A DNA stretch of 20,388 bases from an uncultured Sutterella sp. (lineage in GTDB: Bacteria; Pseudomonadota; Gammaproteobacteria; Burkholderiales; Burkholderiaceae_F): positions 1 to 20,388 of the forward strand of contig CAJMKD010000038.1 in the NCBI GenBank assembly GCA_905213905.1. Reading direction: 5' to 3'. A program made the position numbers and the translations under genes. Of this stretch, positions 1-7,109 are shown piece after piece. Positions within the stretch are counted from its first letter, which is position 1. Each line of letters opens with the position of its first letter. The notes below the pieces were generated by a model. It was given only the letters and a program-made list of their open reading frames with translations. It searched no databases and was not told where the DNA came from.

Positions 1-493
1 TCAGGCGTTCGCGCGAGACGGCGGTTTCGGCTGGATAAAAGGCGGTAGAGCCGTCGTCCTTTCGGAGCGCTTCGGCTTCCTTCTCAAGCTGGAGCGCGGT
101 CTCTGCCTGCATGTTCGGCGCCACGTGCTCGAGAAAGCCTGCGATGCTGCCCGAGGCGCTTGCGGGCGTGAGGTTGGTGCAGAGAGAGACGAGCTTCACG
201 GCGTAGCGTGCGAGATAGTGCTCATCGGGGCCTTTGTCGTCGAAAGTCCAGCCGGCGGGGGCTGGTTCAAAGACGGGCGAAGGCACCAGAATCGTCTGAT
301 GAACGGGCTTCTTCATGATGAGTGCCGCGCCAAGCAGGCAGTTTGAAGCGAGCGAGAGCGCGAAGCCGTAGGCGACGAGCCGGCCGATGCGCAGCTTCGC
401 GGCGGCAAGCGCCATGGCCTGAAAGGTGCTGCCTGGCATGAGCTCGTGGGCATCGCCCCGGCCGTATTGCGTTGGGTTGGGTATGTTGTGCAT
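1..493 (-). CDS. traE: F-type conjugal transfer protein TraE (C-terminus cut by window edge)
   Basis: I translated this frame directly from the minus strand. It is open from an ATG at 493 to the left edge, giving 164 residues, and the last ~25 expected residues lie outside the window. A short cytoplasmic N-terminus is followed by one hydrophobic segment (about residues 38-60), then a periplasmic domain containing FLEHVAPNMQAETALQLEKE and the STAFYPAETAV stretch near the end. TraE of F-type type IV secretion has this architecture (about 188 residues, one N-terminal membrane anchor, VirB8-like role in the envelope-spanning channel). It is third after traA and traL, as in the F plasmid. No clear Shine-Dalgarno precedes the ATG at 493; an internal ATG at 439 is an alternative. 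The family call rests on remembered similarity plus gene order. Confidence 0.8.
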   Translation of the reverse strand, partial: MHNIPNPTQYGRGDAHELMPGSTFQAMALAAAKLRIGRLVAYGFALSLASNCLLGAALIMKKPVHQTILVPSPVFEPAPAGWTFDDKGPDEHYLARYAVKLVSLCTNLTPASASGSIAGFLEHVAPNMQAETALQLEKEAEALRKDDGSTAFYPAETAVSRERL

Positions 494-573
494 GGATGCG
501 CAGAAGGGCGGAAGCAGCCGGCAAGGTTCCTGGGCCGGCTCGTTTGAGGTATGAATGTTCGCGGTCGGCGCGA

Positions 574-623
574 AACGGGGCGTGCCGTCCGAATCCGGAA
601 AGACGCGCCCCGTTCGTTTTTTT
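574..623 (+). terminator. Hairpin with T-run in the traL-traE gap
   Basis: A 9-bp perfect stem, AACGGGGCG (574-582) with CGCCCCGTT (606-614), encloses a 23-nt loop and is followed on the plus strand by seven T (617-623). As written it resembles an intrinsic terminator reading left to right, opposite to the tra genes. In the tra transcript the same arms would still form a hairpin, with A residues preceding it. It may act as a block to antisense transcription or as an RNA-processing or stability element between traL and traE. Confidence 0.45.
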
Positions 624-647
624 CCCTTTATCTTGGTGCCTTCGGCT

Positions 648-935
648 TCATCCGATGAAGAAGCGCTTTGCGGAGGGCGGCGTCGCTCGGAGCTTCGGCA
701 CGCCGAGGTACCACCAGACCAGGTGGATCGGTCGTCCCGCGCCGCATGTGCTTGCTCTTTCCCAGAGCGCGCCGAGTCCAACGCCGATCGCAGCGCCCCA
801 GCCCGGATGATCGAAGATGCCGCCCACGACGGTGAAGGCGAAGAAGATCATGACCGTCTCCGCGCGCCAGAAAATCACCCGAACGCTTTCAAGTTCGCAG
901 TTCGGAATGCGGCAGGCCTTGGGCGGCGTCGACAT
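648..935 (-). CDS. traL: F-type conjugal transfer protein TraL
   Basis: This encodes a 95-residue small inner-membrane protein. It begins with a cytoplasmic segment containing RIPNCEL, then has two closely spaced hydrophobic stretches (about residues 26-42 and 44-56), and ends with a basic tail. TraL of F-type type IV secretion is about 90-105 residues, with a short N-terminus and a paired hydrophobic region, and is needed for pilus assembly at the inner membrane. The start codon lies 2 nt after the traA stop (938-940), so translation is probably coupled. Position between traA and traE supports the call as strongly as the sequence does. A TraL/PF07178 profile search would settle it. Confidence 0.8.
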   Translation of the reverse strand: MSTPPKACRIPNCELESVRVIFWRAETVMIFFAFTVVGGIFDHPGWGAAIGVGLGALWERASTCGAGRPIHLVWWYLGVPKLRATPPSAKRFFIG

Positions 936-937
936 GA

Positions 938-1336
938 TCAGCCGCTCGTCGTGAAGACGCTTTCAATGATTTCGGGCCCGACGACGAGTGCGAGCGCGGC
1001 GCCGAGCGCAACGACGGCGGCGGAGAGATTCCCGCGCAGCAGCCCGCTCGCGAGGCCGATCAGAAGGAAGCCGAGCGCAAGCGATTTGCCGAGCGAACCC
1101 GTTACCCACTGGCTCAAGGTCGACTGCAGGCGGTCGAAGCCCGAACCGGCAGCCCAGGCAGCATCGGTCATGAGGACGACGGCAAAGCCAGCGCAAAGAA
1201 GGCCCACGGCAAAAGCCGCTCTGCGGCGAAAGACGGGGCTCTCAAGCCCGCGCATTGCCGAAGCAGCTTGGCACTCAGCAGAAATAACGGCGTCGCGGAC
1301 AACACCGATGCCTGAAGGTGCGGTTAGAATGCACAT
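938..1336 (-). CDS. traA: F-type conjugative pilin precursor TraA
   Basis: This 132-residue prepilin uses an ATG at 1334-1336 preceded by a good ribosome site (AGGAG, about 11 nt upstream). The longer upstream extension has no such site and is left out. A long leader of about 62 residues ends in a hydrophobic run and Ala-Trp-Ala, a standard leader-peptidase site. Cleavage there gives a mature subunit of exactly 70 residues, starting AGSGF, with two hydrophobic helices separated by a short glycine/arginine/asparagine loop and ending in FTTSG. A long leader and a mature size near 70 residues are characteristic of F-type pilins. It is the first gene of the operon, as in F. The sequence is closer in feel to the SXT/IncA/C pilin branch (GSGF...TGSLGKSLA) than to F itself; that comparison is from memory. 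Confidence 0.85.
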   Translation of the reverse strand: MCILTAPSGIGVVRDAVISAECQAASAMRGLESPVFRRRAAFAVGLLCAGFAVVLMTDAAWAAGSGFDRLQSTLSQWVTGSLGKSLALGFLLIGLASGLLRGNLSAAVVALGAALALVVGPEIIESVFTTSG

Positions 1337-1484
1337 TCTCAATTCTCCTATGGAAGGGATTGGGGATCGGACCCTGGTATCGGTGCGTTTAGGGAGGCGT
1401 AACGATGCCGGGGTCATTTTTTGGGTGCGCCCAGAAAGGGCGCAACGCACGAAATCCTATGGAGCGGTCTTCTCAAATGCAAGA

Positions 1485-1518
1485 AAAAAGCCTCAAATGG
1501 CGGGAAAACAGGCTTTTT
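1485..1518. terminator. Bidirectional terminator-like stem upstream of traA
   Basis: AAAAAGCCT (1485-1493) pairs perfectly with AGGCTTTTT (1510-1518) around a 16-nt loop. Read on either strand, the stem ends in a run of T, six on the minus strand. The minus-strand reading places it about 150 nt before the traA start, so it could attenuate tra transcription or insulate tra from upstream transcripts. The loop is larger than usual for an intrinsic terminator. Confidence 0.4.
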
Positions 1519-1901
1519 GGGATCTAATGCATTGATTTCCAAGGAATCGCGTTCGTTGATTCCAGAATCGTCTGCGTCGGCGCGCATTGCTCTCAGAAAA
1601 CATTCGCGTTGAGGCGCCGAGCATTTTCACGATGTTGATCCGCGCCATTGAAGCAGAACCGGCTTGTCGAACGAAAGGCTTCTTCATTGAATCGACGCTC
1701 AGCGCCTGTTGCAAAGGTGCTGGAAAGTGGAGCAGCGCTGCGAAGAGCAGCAAGCGCTTGACACAGTCTTCGTCTCGAAATGCGCATGCAGGCGCCCAAC
1801 GTCTCGAAGCAGGCGCATTTACTGCTTTGCCGTGGCACACATCGAAACAATTCCGATTGCTTATTTTTTAATCAAAATATACCTATTTTCGGTGAAATCT
1901 G

Positions 1902-1907
1902 TATAAT
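1902..1907 (+). promoter_or_regulatory. Candidate -10 element (TATAAT) reading right
   Basis: A perfect TATAAT sits in an AT-rich patch. The position 17 nt upstream does not resemble TTGACA, so this would be a weak or activator-dependent promoter. It would drive the small ORF at 1934 and the gene at 2183. Confidence 0.3.
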
Positions 1908-1933
1908 TTGCGGCTTTCCCGAAAGTTTTGGGG

Positions 1934-2068
1934 ATGTGCATGTCGTTGATTCGCTTTGCTTCTCCGGGTGGAAGCGGGCAGGCAAAGCGATTCGGCACGG
2001 AAAAAAGCATCGAAATTGTCCTCGGCGTTTTCTCCTACCTCTTTATGGAGATTTGCTTGGCAGCGTGA
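1934..2068 (+). CDS. Possible 44-residue hydrophobic small protein, followed by in-frame UGA extension
   Basis: This short frame begins with an ATG downstream of the TATAAT at 1902 and encodes 44 residues, with a plausible membrane segment near its end (IEIVLGVFSYLFMEICLA). GGGG lies just before the ATG. The frame stops at TGA 2066-2068 but stays open beyond it for 29 codons to a TAA at 2156-2158, which is 10 nt before the ribosome site of the next gene. It could be a real small protein, a gene broken by a nonsense mutation, or chance. I recognise no family. Confidence 0.25.
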   Translation: MCMSLIRFASPGGSGQAKRFGTEKSIEIVLGVFSYLFMEICLAA

Positions 2069-2182
2069 CTCGAAGAAAGCGCCGCAGAAGCGCCGAGCAA
2101 TGGGGGCGATGCAAGGCAGCCGGACGTCATGCACAGAGAAAGGTCGAAGAAGAAGTAAGCGAGCACGGAGGAGGGAAAGAGA

Positions 2183-2635
2183 ATGATTAACGAAAAGCGT
2201 GAAGAGAAGCTTGACGGACGCACGGTGCTCGACCGTACGGAGGCCTTCATGGCCGACACGCTGACGATCCGGCGCAAGAAGGAAGTGATGCCGACGATGC
2301 TGACCCGCCTCGCGATTCCCGAAGGATGCGTCAAGACCGTGCAGGACCTCGAGCGCTACATTCACGACCGCACCCAGGTGAGCGAAGACGAGAAGAGCCT
2401 CTCCTTCGAGCATGGCGATCTTACCATTCGCATCTTTCAGTCTGCGGGCGGCGGCTGGCGGATTTCGAGCGCGACGGTGGGCGGCCGCGTGCAGTCGCGG
2501 CCCTGCCCGATTGCAGGTGAATTCTTCACGGTCTTCATTGTGCCGCGCATTCGCAGCGCACGCCGGGCCGCGCAGGCAGCCATGAAGTCGCTTAAAGCGG
2601 GTGGTGCTGCAAAGAGCACGCCTGCCATCGCATAA
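2183..2635 (+). CDS. Hypothetical protein (150 aa) divergent from the tra operon
   Basis: The ATG at 2183 is preceded by a strong ribosome site (GGAGGAGGG at 2168-2176), which supports the start. The product is a soluble 150-residue protein with no signal peptide or membrane segment. The N-terminal 50 residues are charged, including two Arg/Lys clusters. The middle (about residues 70-120) looks like a beta-rich domain with alternating polar and hydrophobic residues (LTIRIFQSAGGGWRISSATV). The tail is basic and Ala-rich. I do not recognise it. Its place next to, and divergent from, the pilin operon makes a role tied to the conjugative element possible, but the sequence does not show one. A hairpin about 170 bp downstream (2804-2831) may end its transcript. 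Confidence 0.7.
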   Translation: MINEKREEKLDGRTVLDRTEAFMADTLTIRRKKEVMPTMLTRLAIPEGCVKTVQDLERYIHDRTQVSEDEKSLSFEHGDLTIRIFQSAGGGWRISSATVGGRVQSRPCPIAGEFFTVFIVPRIRSARRAAQAAMKSLKAGGAAKSTPAIA

Positions 2636-2803
2636 GTTTTGTACGGCAAGAAGGAGCCGTCTTCGAATTGAAGACCGTTCGCTGAGAGTGGAAAGCGTGC
2701 GGAGACGATTGAGAACGGACGGAGGCGGAAGGAAAGGGAAAAATCGCTGGACGGTTGCCGCTTGCGGCAGTTCAGCGAAATGACGAAGGCCTCCGTTTGA
2801 ATA

Positions 2804-2831
2804 GGGGAGATCGGGTAACGCCGATCTCCCC
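2804..2831 (+). terminator. Strong hairpin after the 150-aa gene
   Basis: GGGGAGATCGG (2804-2814) pairs perfectly over 11 bp with CCGATCTCCCC (2821-2831) around a GTAACG loop. The downstream sequence ATTCTCTTTATA is T-rich but not a clean T-run. It is a probable transcription terminator for the gene ending at 2635. Confidence 0.55.
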
Positions 2832-3028
2832 ATTCTCTTTATAGGGCGGTCTCTTGTGCAGCATCTCTCGCGCTTGAATTTGAATGACAAGCGTAAAAGG
2901 AGCATTGTCGGCCTGACAAGCAGGCATAAGACAAACTATTTAGAAAAGCAAAAATCTAATGCATATCTCTTAAATAGACTGTATTAGTCCATCAGCGCTC
3001 TTGCATGTGGATATGTCTGAAAAACAAC

Positions 3029-3049
3029 ATTTTCAAATATTTTGAAAAT
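3029..3049. promoter_or_regulatory. Perfect 21-bp palindrome upstream of porin 1
   Basis: ATTTTCAAA-TAT-TTTGAAAAT has two perfect 9-bp arms around a 3-bp centre, about 255 bp upstream of the porin ATG in AT-rich DNA. Its size and symmetry fit a dimeric regulator site. It does not match the Fur, FNR or OmpR consensus as I know them. Confidence 0.4.
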
Positions 3050-3303
3050 TAATTTGAATTCATTCAACCTATTGAAAATAAAGAATATTTTCTCAAAACT
3101 AGGGTCTTTATCGTAAATAGATTCAAAGGAAATTCATCGATAGGATGAAATGAAAGCGCGACGCATGACCTTCAAATGTCGACCCTCGACGCGAAGAAGC
3201 GAAGGCGCATTGAAAATGCATGGCTTCCGCGTTTTTCCCCTGATTGTTCAAAATGCACTGCACAGCATTCGGACAATCCTTCCTCAGTTCAAGGTGAACG
3301 ATC

Positions 3304-3690
3304 ATGAAAAAGACTCTTGCTGCCGTCGCCGTTCTCGGCGCTTTCGCTGCCGGCTCTGTAGCCGCCGCCGATGTGACGCTCTACGGCGTCGTTGACTACA
3401 GCCTCAAGTATTCCCGCGTCGATTCCGACAAGGCCAACGAAGATGCGGTCAACAATTTTGAAATGGCTTCCGGCGCGCAGTCCGGCTCCCGCTTCGGCCT
3501 GAAGGGCGTTGAAGATCTCGGCAACGGCATGAAGGGCGGCTTCGTCCTCGAAAACGGCTTCTCCGCTGATGACGGCTCGCTCCTTCAGGGCAGCCGCCTC
3601 TTCGGTCGTGAATCCCAGGTCTTCGTGAACGGCGCTTTCGGCGAAGTGTCCTTCGGCCGCGTTGGACAGCTTGTGTCGGGCAACGGTTAA
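3304..3690 (+). pseudogene. Porin 1, 5' half (interrupted by RIT element)
   Basis: This encodes the first 128 residues of a Gram-negative trimeric porin (16-stranded general-diffusion type, Burkholderiales Porin_4-like). A signal peptide MKKTLAAVAVLGAFAAGSVA precedes the first strand ADVTLYGVVDY. Later strands include SGSRFGLKGVEDLGNGMKGGFVLENGF and RLFGRESQVFVNGAFGEVSFGRVGQLVSGNG. The ATG has an AAGGTGA site upstream. The frame ends at TAA 3688-3690, which belongs to the inserted element. Joining codon 128 (ending 3687) to 7137 restores an in-frame porin of 411 residues, close to the intact 397-residue paralogue at 8345. This half alone would give a secreted fragment with no C-terminal assembly signal. 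Confidence 0.9.
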
Positions 3691-3700
3691 GGTAAGATTT
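3681..3700 (+). repeat. RIT left terminal inverted repeat
   Basis: CAACGGTTAAGGTAAGATTT. It matches the complement of 7090-7109 at 18 of 20 positions without gaps. Its first six bases are also the porin codons for Asn-Gly, so element and target share this hexamer. Confidence 0.85.
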
Positions 3701-3772
3701 CTATTAAGTAGAAAATTAAAGTTATTCTACTGATTTTCAAAGAAATTTATAATAACAAACTTGTCTTAATAT

Positions 3773-4780
3773 CTATTTAAGTATCCATTCCCATCCTGAA
3801 GCCTTCTTCCAAATCGGCTCCTCCTCTGGCATCAAAGATTGAACATGAGCTGAGATAGCTTCTGCCTTTTCCTTTGCATCGGCTTTTGCATAGATTTCTG
3901 TCGTTGTAATATTTTCATGACCAAGGAATGTTTTTATTGTCATAAGGTCTATGCCTGAATCGAGCATTCCCATTGCAGCAGAATGCCGCATTGTATGAGG
4001 ACTGATTTCGAAAGGAATCAATGCCGGATTTTTAGCTCTCACTTTTGAAGCGTATTTTTTAATAACATACGCTATTCCTTGTCTAGTAAATCTATTATTT
4101 GAATGATTTACGAAAACGGGCGAATCTAGAGAAACTCCTTTTTGTTTTCGTCTAGTAACCAAAAAGTTTTCGAAAGGTTTTTTGAGATAACTAAGAATAG
4201 GAACATATCTGTTTTTTCGTCCTTTCCCATGAATCAAAATGGTTGCAGGATCTTCAAGAGAAATGTCTTCAAAATTTATCGAGATAAGTTCAGAGACTCT
4301 AATGCCCGTCGTAAATAGTAAAGACACCATTAAAAAATCACGTTCCCCTTTTAGTGAATGCCTATCAATTGACTCCAACAAGGCCTTTACGCTTTCTATC
4401 TTCAAATACCTTACCTCTGCAATCGTGTGTTTTTTCTTTGGAATAGAAAGAATTTCTTGCATATTTTTTATAAGATCAGGCCGTTCATTAATTACAAATT
4501 TCGCAAAGCTATTAATAACGGCTTGTCGATGATTTCTGGTATTGATTGAGTTGTTGCAAGATTCTTCCATCCATGTGTAATACTCTTTAATTGATTTTGC
4601 ATTAAAACAATCGAAATTTAATTTCTTTAAATTGATATTTTTTGTGTTTGTATAATATCTAATTAAAGACCTAAAGCCTAATTTATATGATTCAATCGTA
4701 GCCGCTGTGCAGCCCTTATCATTAACAAGATAATTTAAAAGAAATTTTTGCAATAAAGCTGAAAATTCAATCTTTGACAT
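3773..4780 (-). CDS. ritC: Tyrosine recombinase, third gene of RIT trio
   Basis: This is a complete 335-residue site-specific recombinase/integrase that cuts and rejoins DNA through a tyrosine-phosphate intermediate. The N-terminal SAM-like core-binding domain covers about residues 1-110, and the catalytic domain about 120-310. Visible active-site residues are R161 (TTGIRVSEL), K186 (GKGRKNR), H262-T-M-R265, H288 (FLGHE) and Y297 (TTTEIYAKAD). I chose the ATG at 4780 because it follows the ritB stop (TGA 4784-4782) by one nucleotide; an in-frame upstream ATG at 4819 would overlap the end of ritB. It is the last gene of the operon, ending about 85 bp from the left repeat. Codon use is AT-rich, unlike the porins around it. 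All catalytic residues are present, so the protein should be active. Confidence 0.9.
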   Translation of the reverse strand: MSKIEFSALLQKFLLNYLVNDKGCTAATIESYKLGFRSLIRYYTNTKNINLKKLNFDCFNAKSIKEYYTWMEESCNNSINTRNHRQAVINSFAKFVINERPDLIKNMQEILSIPKKKHTIAEVRYLKIESVKALLESIDRHSLKGERDFLMVSLLFTTGIRVSELISINFEDISLEDPATILIHGKGRKNRYVPILSYLKKPFENFLVTRRKQKGVSLDSPVFVNHSNNRFTRQGIAYVIKKYASKVRAKNPALIPFEISPHTMRHSAAMGMLDSGIDLMTIKTFLGHENITTTEIYAKADAKEKAEAISAHVQSLMPEEEPIWKKASGWEWILK

Positions 4781-4781
4781 A

Positions 4782-5725
4782 TCATAAATCCTTAAATATG
4801 TAGAATATCTTTTTCTCAAATGGTTCTATCATTTCAGGAAATAAATTTTTTACTATTTGGATATAGTCTTCAGTGGCTTCAATTGAAGTGTGTCCAAGAT
4901 ATTTACAAAGGACTGGAAGAGCTACATTTATTTTTAGTCCACTTTTTTAATAATTGTATAAATGAATTAACAGCAAAGGTATGCCGGAAGTCATGGATGC
5001 GTGGTCCTTTAAAATTTCCAACATAAGGAATATTTGCTAATTTAAGAAATCGTCGATGATGATATCCAAGTGTTGATAAATTCAATTTTTTGCAGTAAGA
5101 GTCTTGAAAAATATAATCATCATCATCTATTTTATCAAAAGTTTTATCTCGATAACATTTTAATAATTTCCCCATGGATGACGAAAGAAATACTATTCGC
5201 TCTTTGGAATTTTTACTTACCGGTACAAAAATCGAATTTGTTTCAAAATCAACATGCTTCTTCTTAATGTTTAATATTTCTCCTATTCGCATTCCAGTTG
5301 AATAAAGCAAACGAAAAATAACTGGTATTTGCAAACGCATTCTTACAGATAAATTTTGAGAAAACGTATCAACTGCTATGAAATATCTGTGAAGTTCATC
5401 TCGACTATAAATATGAGCTCGAAATCCGGAAGGAATAAATGCCACATCGGATGGAATGGAAACATCGTATTTCTTTAATCGTAAAAATGTAAAGAAATGC
5501 TTAGAGAAATTTACTCTTCTATAGTGTGCAGACTCTGACTCAGATTTTAGTTTTGTTCGCCATTTCTCGCAATCAATTGCAGAAAAGGTTTTTTTCATTC
5601 TTTTGAATTAAAAAACGATCCAGCTGTCTTGCTAAGGCTATAAAATACGATCCTTTACAACCTTGAGAGATTTTAAACTTAATGAATGAATCCAATTCAT
5701 ATTTAAAAATTGACACAAACTGCAT
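4782..5725 (-). pseudogene. ritB: Tyrosine recombinase, middle gene of RIT trio, with two frameshifts
   Basis: Three overlapping frames together make one recombinase. Part 1 starts at the ATG at 5725, 5 nt after the ritA stop, and gives a typical core-binding N-terminus (ELDSFIKFKISQG...RQLDRFLIQKNEK). It must shift near the A7 run (T 5589-5595). Part 2 (5598 to 4903) carries STGMRIGEIL (box I Arg), the SKNSKER lysine region and HDFRHTFAV. It must shift near the A6 run (T 4943-4948). Part 3 supplies YLGHTSIEATEDYIQ (catalytic His and Tyr) and ends at TGA 4784-4782. Removing one A from each run gives a single frame of 313 residues, the normal size. Without the second correction the protein lacks the catalytic tyrosine. 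Decay, sequencing error in homopolymers, and +1 recoding are all possible; a standard -1 slip at either run does not yield the needed frame. Confidence 0.85.
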
Positions 5726-5730
5726 ACGAC

Positions 5731-6978
5731 CTACTTTTTGTAATAAATAGAATTTACCTCAGGTATTTCCAAAGAACAAAGTCGTAGACGCTTCTCGTCA
5801 ACAGATAAATAAATCATTGTTGATTGAATTTGCTTGTGGCCCAACAACTCTTTGATCTCGTATATAGAGACATTACTTTGTAATAGTCCACTGGCAAGAG
5901 AATGGCGCAAAACGTGACCGCCATAAGAATGTTCTAAAGATTTAAGTCGTTTAATATCGGCACGTTCGAGGGAATCGTGAATAATGTTGCTTATAGTGAC
6001 AGTTGATAGAGGTTGCCCTATTCTTCTGCCTTTCACCGATAAAAAAACTTCCTGAGAGTCACTTTTTGGTCTTGCATTTTGTAACCAATCCCATACGGCA
6101 TTCCCTGCTGCAGGGAATAATTTTAACGAAATAGGTTGTTTAGTTTTTGTTTGAACGAGTTGTATTCGATCATTTTCCCAATCTAAGTTTTCTAATTTTA
6201 AGTTTTTTATATCAGAAACACGAAGTCTAGTACTAATTATTAGCAAGAACATTGCATATGCTCTTTTGCCATTAGCAGAGGATCTGTCAATTTTATTTAT
6301 GGCCTTTTTAATTTCTTCTCCGGTTAATACTAGAGGAACCTTCTGATTTCGAATTCTTCTGAATTTAGGAACAAATAGATCGAATCTTTCAGATAAAATC
6401 TTTGTTTCGAATAAATACTGAAAGTATTGTCTAATATGGCATGCAATATTATAACGCCTGTTAAGGTTATCAGATACATTAATGCAAAAATCAATTATTT
6501 GACTTGGTTTCATTTCTGAAAGGCTTTTTATATTATTTTTTTTGAGAAATGAATCCAATTCAATTAAGGATAACTTTTTCTTATTTAGGGTTCCTTTGGA
6601 GCGTTGCCTTATCTCTTGTAACAATAAAAAGCCATCAACATCTGGAATTGTCCAAATAGCAGGAGAAGAATCCGCTTGATATTCTGGATTTAAAGCTTCG
6701 AACTCACCATCGACTCCGAATGAATAAAGCATACGTGCCATTCTAATGGTGAATTTTTGTTTCTCTGTTTTAGCTATCGTGATTTTAGAGGTCTCTATGT
6801 TTTCTACAAGAAAGCGTTCGAGCGTTTGTTGCGTAAAACTCCGAAGATTGTTCGCATCGAACCAATTAGCCAGCTTTTCCCAATGACTGACTATGCGATT
6901 TCGGTAAGGTAGGGAGTAAGCGAGAGCATCTAAATGTTCTATCGCAGGGACTATCAGTTGGTGTATATCGATAGTCAT
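5731..6978 (-). CDS. ritA: Tyrosine recombinase, first gene of RIT trio
   Basis: This is a complete 415-residue tyrosine recombinase. The N-terminal half (about residues 1-210) holds an extended core-binding region; the catalytic domain covers about 215-400. Visible active-site residues are R253 (TRLRVSDIKNL), a lysine at 278 or 280 (TKTKQ), H355-V-L-R358, H381 (LLGHK) and Y390 (STMIYLSVDE). The ATG at 6978 has an AGAGGA ribosome site about 8 nt upstream. It is the promoter-proximal gene, and the ~150 bp between it and the right end should hold the operon promoter, though no good -35/-10 pair stands out. Its sequence is clearly different from ritC, as expected for the three separate subfamilies of a RIT trio. 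Confidence 0.9.
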   Translation of the reverse strand: MTIDIHQLIVPAIEHLDALAYSLPYRNRIVSHWEKLANWFDANNLRSFTQQTLERFLVENIETSKITIAKTEKQKFTIRMARMLYSFGVDGEFEALNPEYQADSSPAIWTIPDVDGFLLLQEIRQRSKGTLNKKKLSLIELDSFLKKNNIKSLSEMKPSQIIDFCINVSDNLNRRYNIACHIRQYFQYLFETKILSERFDLFVPKFRRIRNQKVPLVLTGEEIKKAINKIDRSSANGKRAYAMFLLIISTRLRVSDIKNLKLENLDWENDRIQLVQTKTKQPISLKLFPAAGNAVWDWLQNARPKSDSQEVFLSVKGRRIGQPLSTVTISNIIHDSLERADIKRLKSLEHSYGGHVLRHSLASGLLQSNVSIYEIKELLGHKQIQSTMIYLSVDEKRLRLCSLEIPEVNSIYYKK

Positions 6979-7088
6979 AACTATGTCCTCTTGGAAGTTA
7001 ATCTATCAAGGACAATAGCTAATTATGGAAAGTTTTCGTATCGGATTCCCTTTAATATCAAATAGAAACAATAAAAATATACAATATT

Positions 7089-7109
7089 AAATTCTTGCCT
7101 TAACCGTTG
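7089..7109 (-). repeat. RIT right terminal inverted repeat
   Basis: Read on the minus strand this is CAACGGTTAAGGCAAGAATT plus one further T, matching the left repeat at 18 of 20 positions. Unlike the left copy it does not touch the porin directly: 20 bp of palindromic DNA (7110-7129) lie between it and the target. Confidence 0.85.

Larger units (their letters stand above)
1337..1933. other. Gene-poor regulatory stretch upstream of traA
   Basis: I see no credible gene here; the open frames on both strands lack ribosome sites and have unnatural composition. The stretch separates the tra operon from rightward genes and contains two clear dyads: a perfect 7-bp hairpin at 1426-1444 (TGCGCCC/GGGCGCA, 5-nt loop) in the presumed traA leader, and the A/T-flanked stem at 1485-1518. 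An AT-rich patch with a perfect TATAAT lies at 1870-1910. By position it could hold the tra promoter, regulator sites or oriT, but nothing in the sequence proves any of these. Confidence 0.5.
2636..3303. other. Intergenic region upstream of porin 1: hairpin, then AT-rich promoter area
   Basis: No gene is supported here. From left to right it holds a small dyad at about 2657-2674 (GTCTTC/GAAGAC), the strong stem at 2804-2831, then about 200 bp of markedly AT-rich DNA (2900-3130) with the perfect 21-bp palindrome at 3029-3049, and a ~180-bp untranslated leader before the porin ATG. If the tra genes belong to an integrated element, its boundary with porin DNA could lie in this interval, but I see no integrase or direct repeat to mark it. 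Confidence 0.5.

Noticed and set aside
1883..2905. 340-codon open frame on the minus strand across the gene at 2183
   Set aside because: It is antisense to the 150-residue gene that has a strong ribosome site, and its composition (Arg/Leu/His-rich) looks like a shadow of GC-rich coding DNA.
4940..5000. Classic -1 programmed frameshift at A AAA AAG in ritB
   Set aside because: The heptamer is present in the right phase, but a -1 slip leads to Val-Asp-stop. The frame holding the catalytic residues needs +1 (or one A fewer).
4903..5598. Reading the middle recombinase as a 231-residue protein in its own right
   Set aside because: It would lack the N-terminal core-binding part and the catalytic His/Tyr. 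Both missing parts are encoded immediately before and after it in neighbouring frames.
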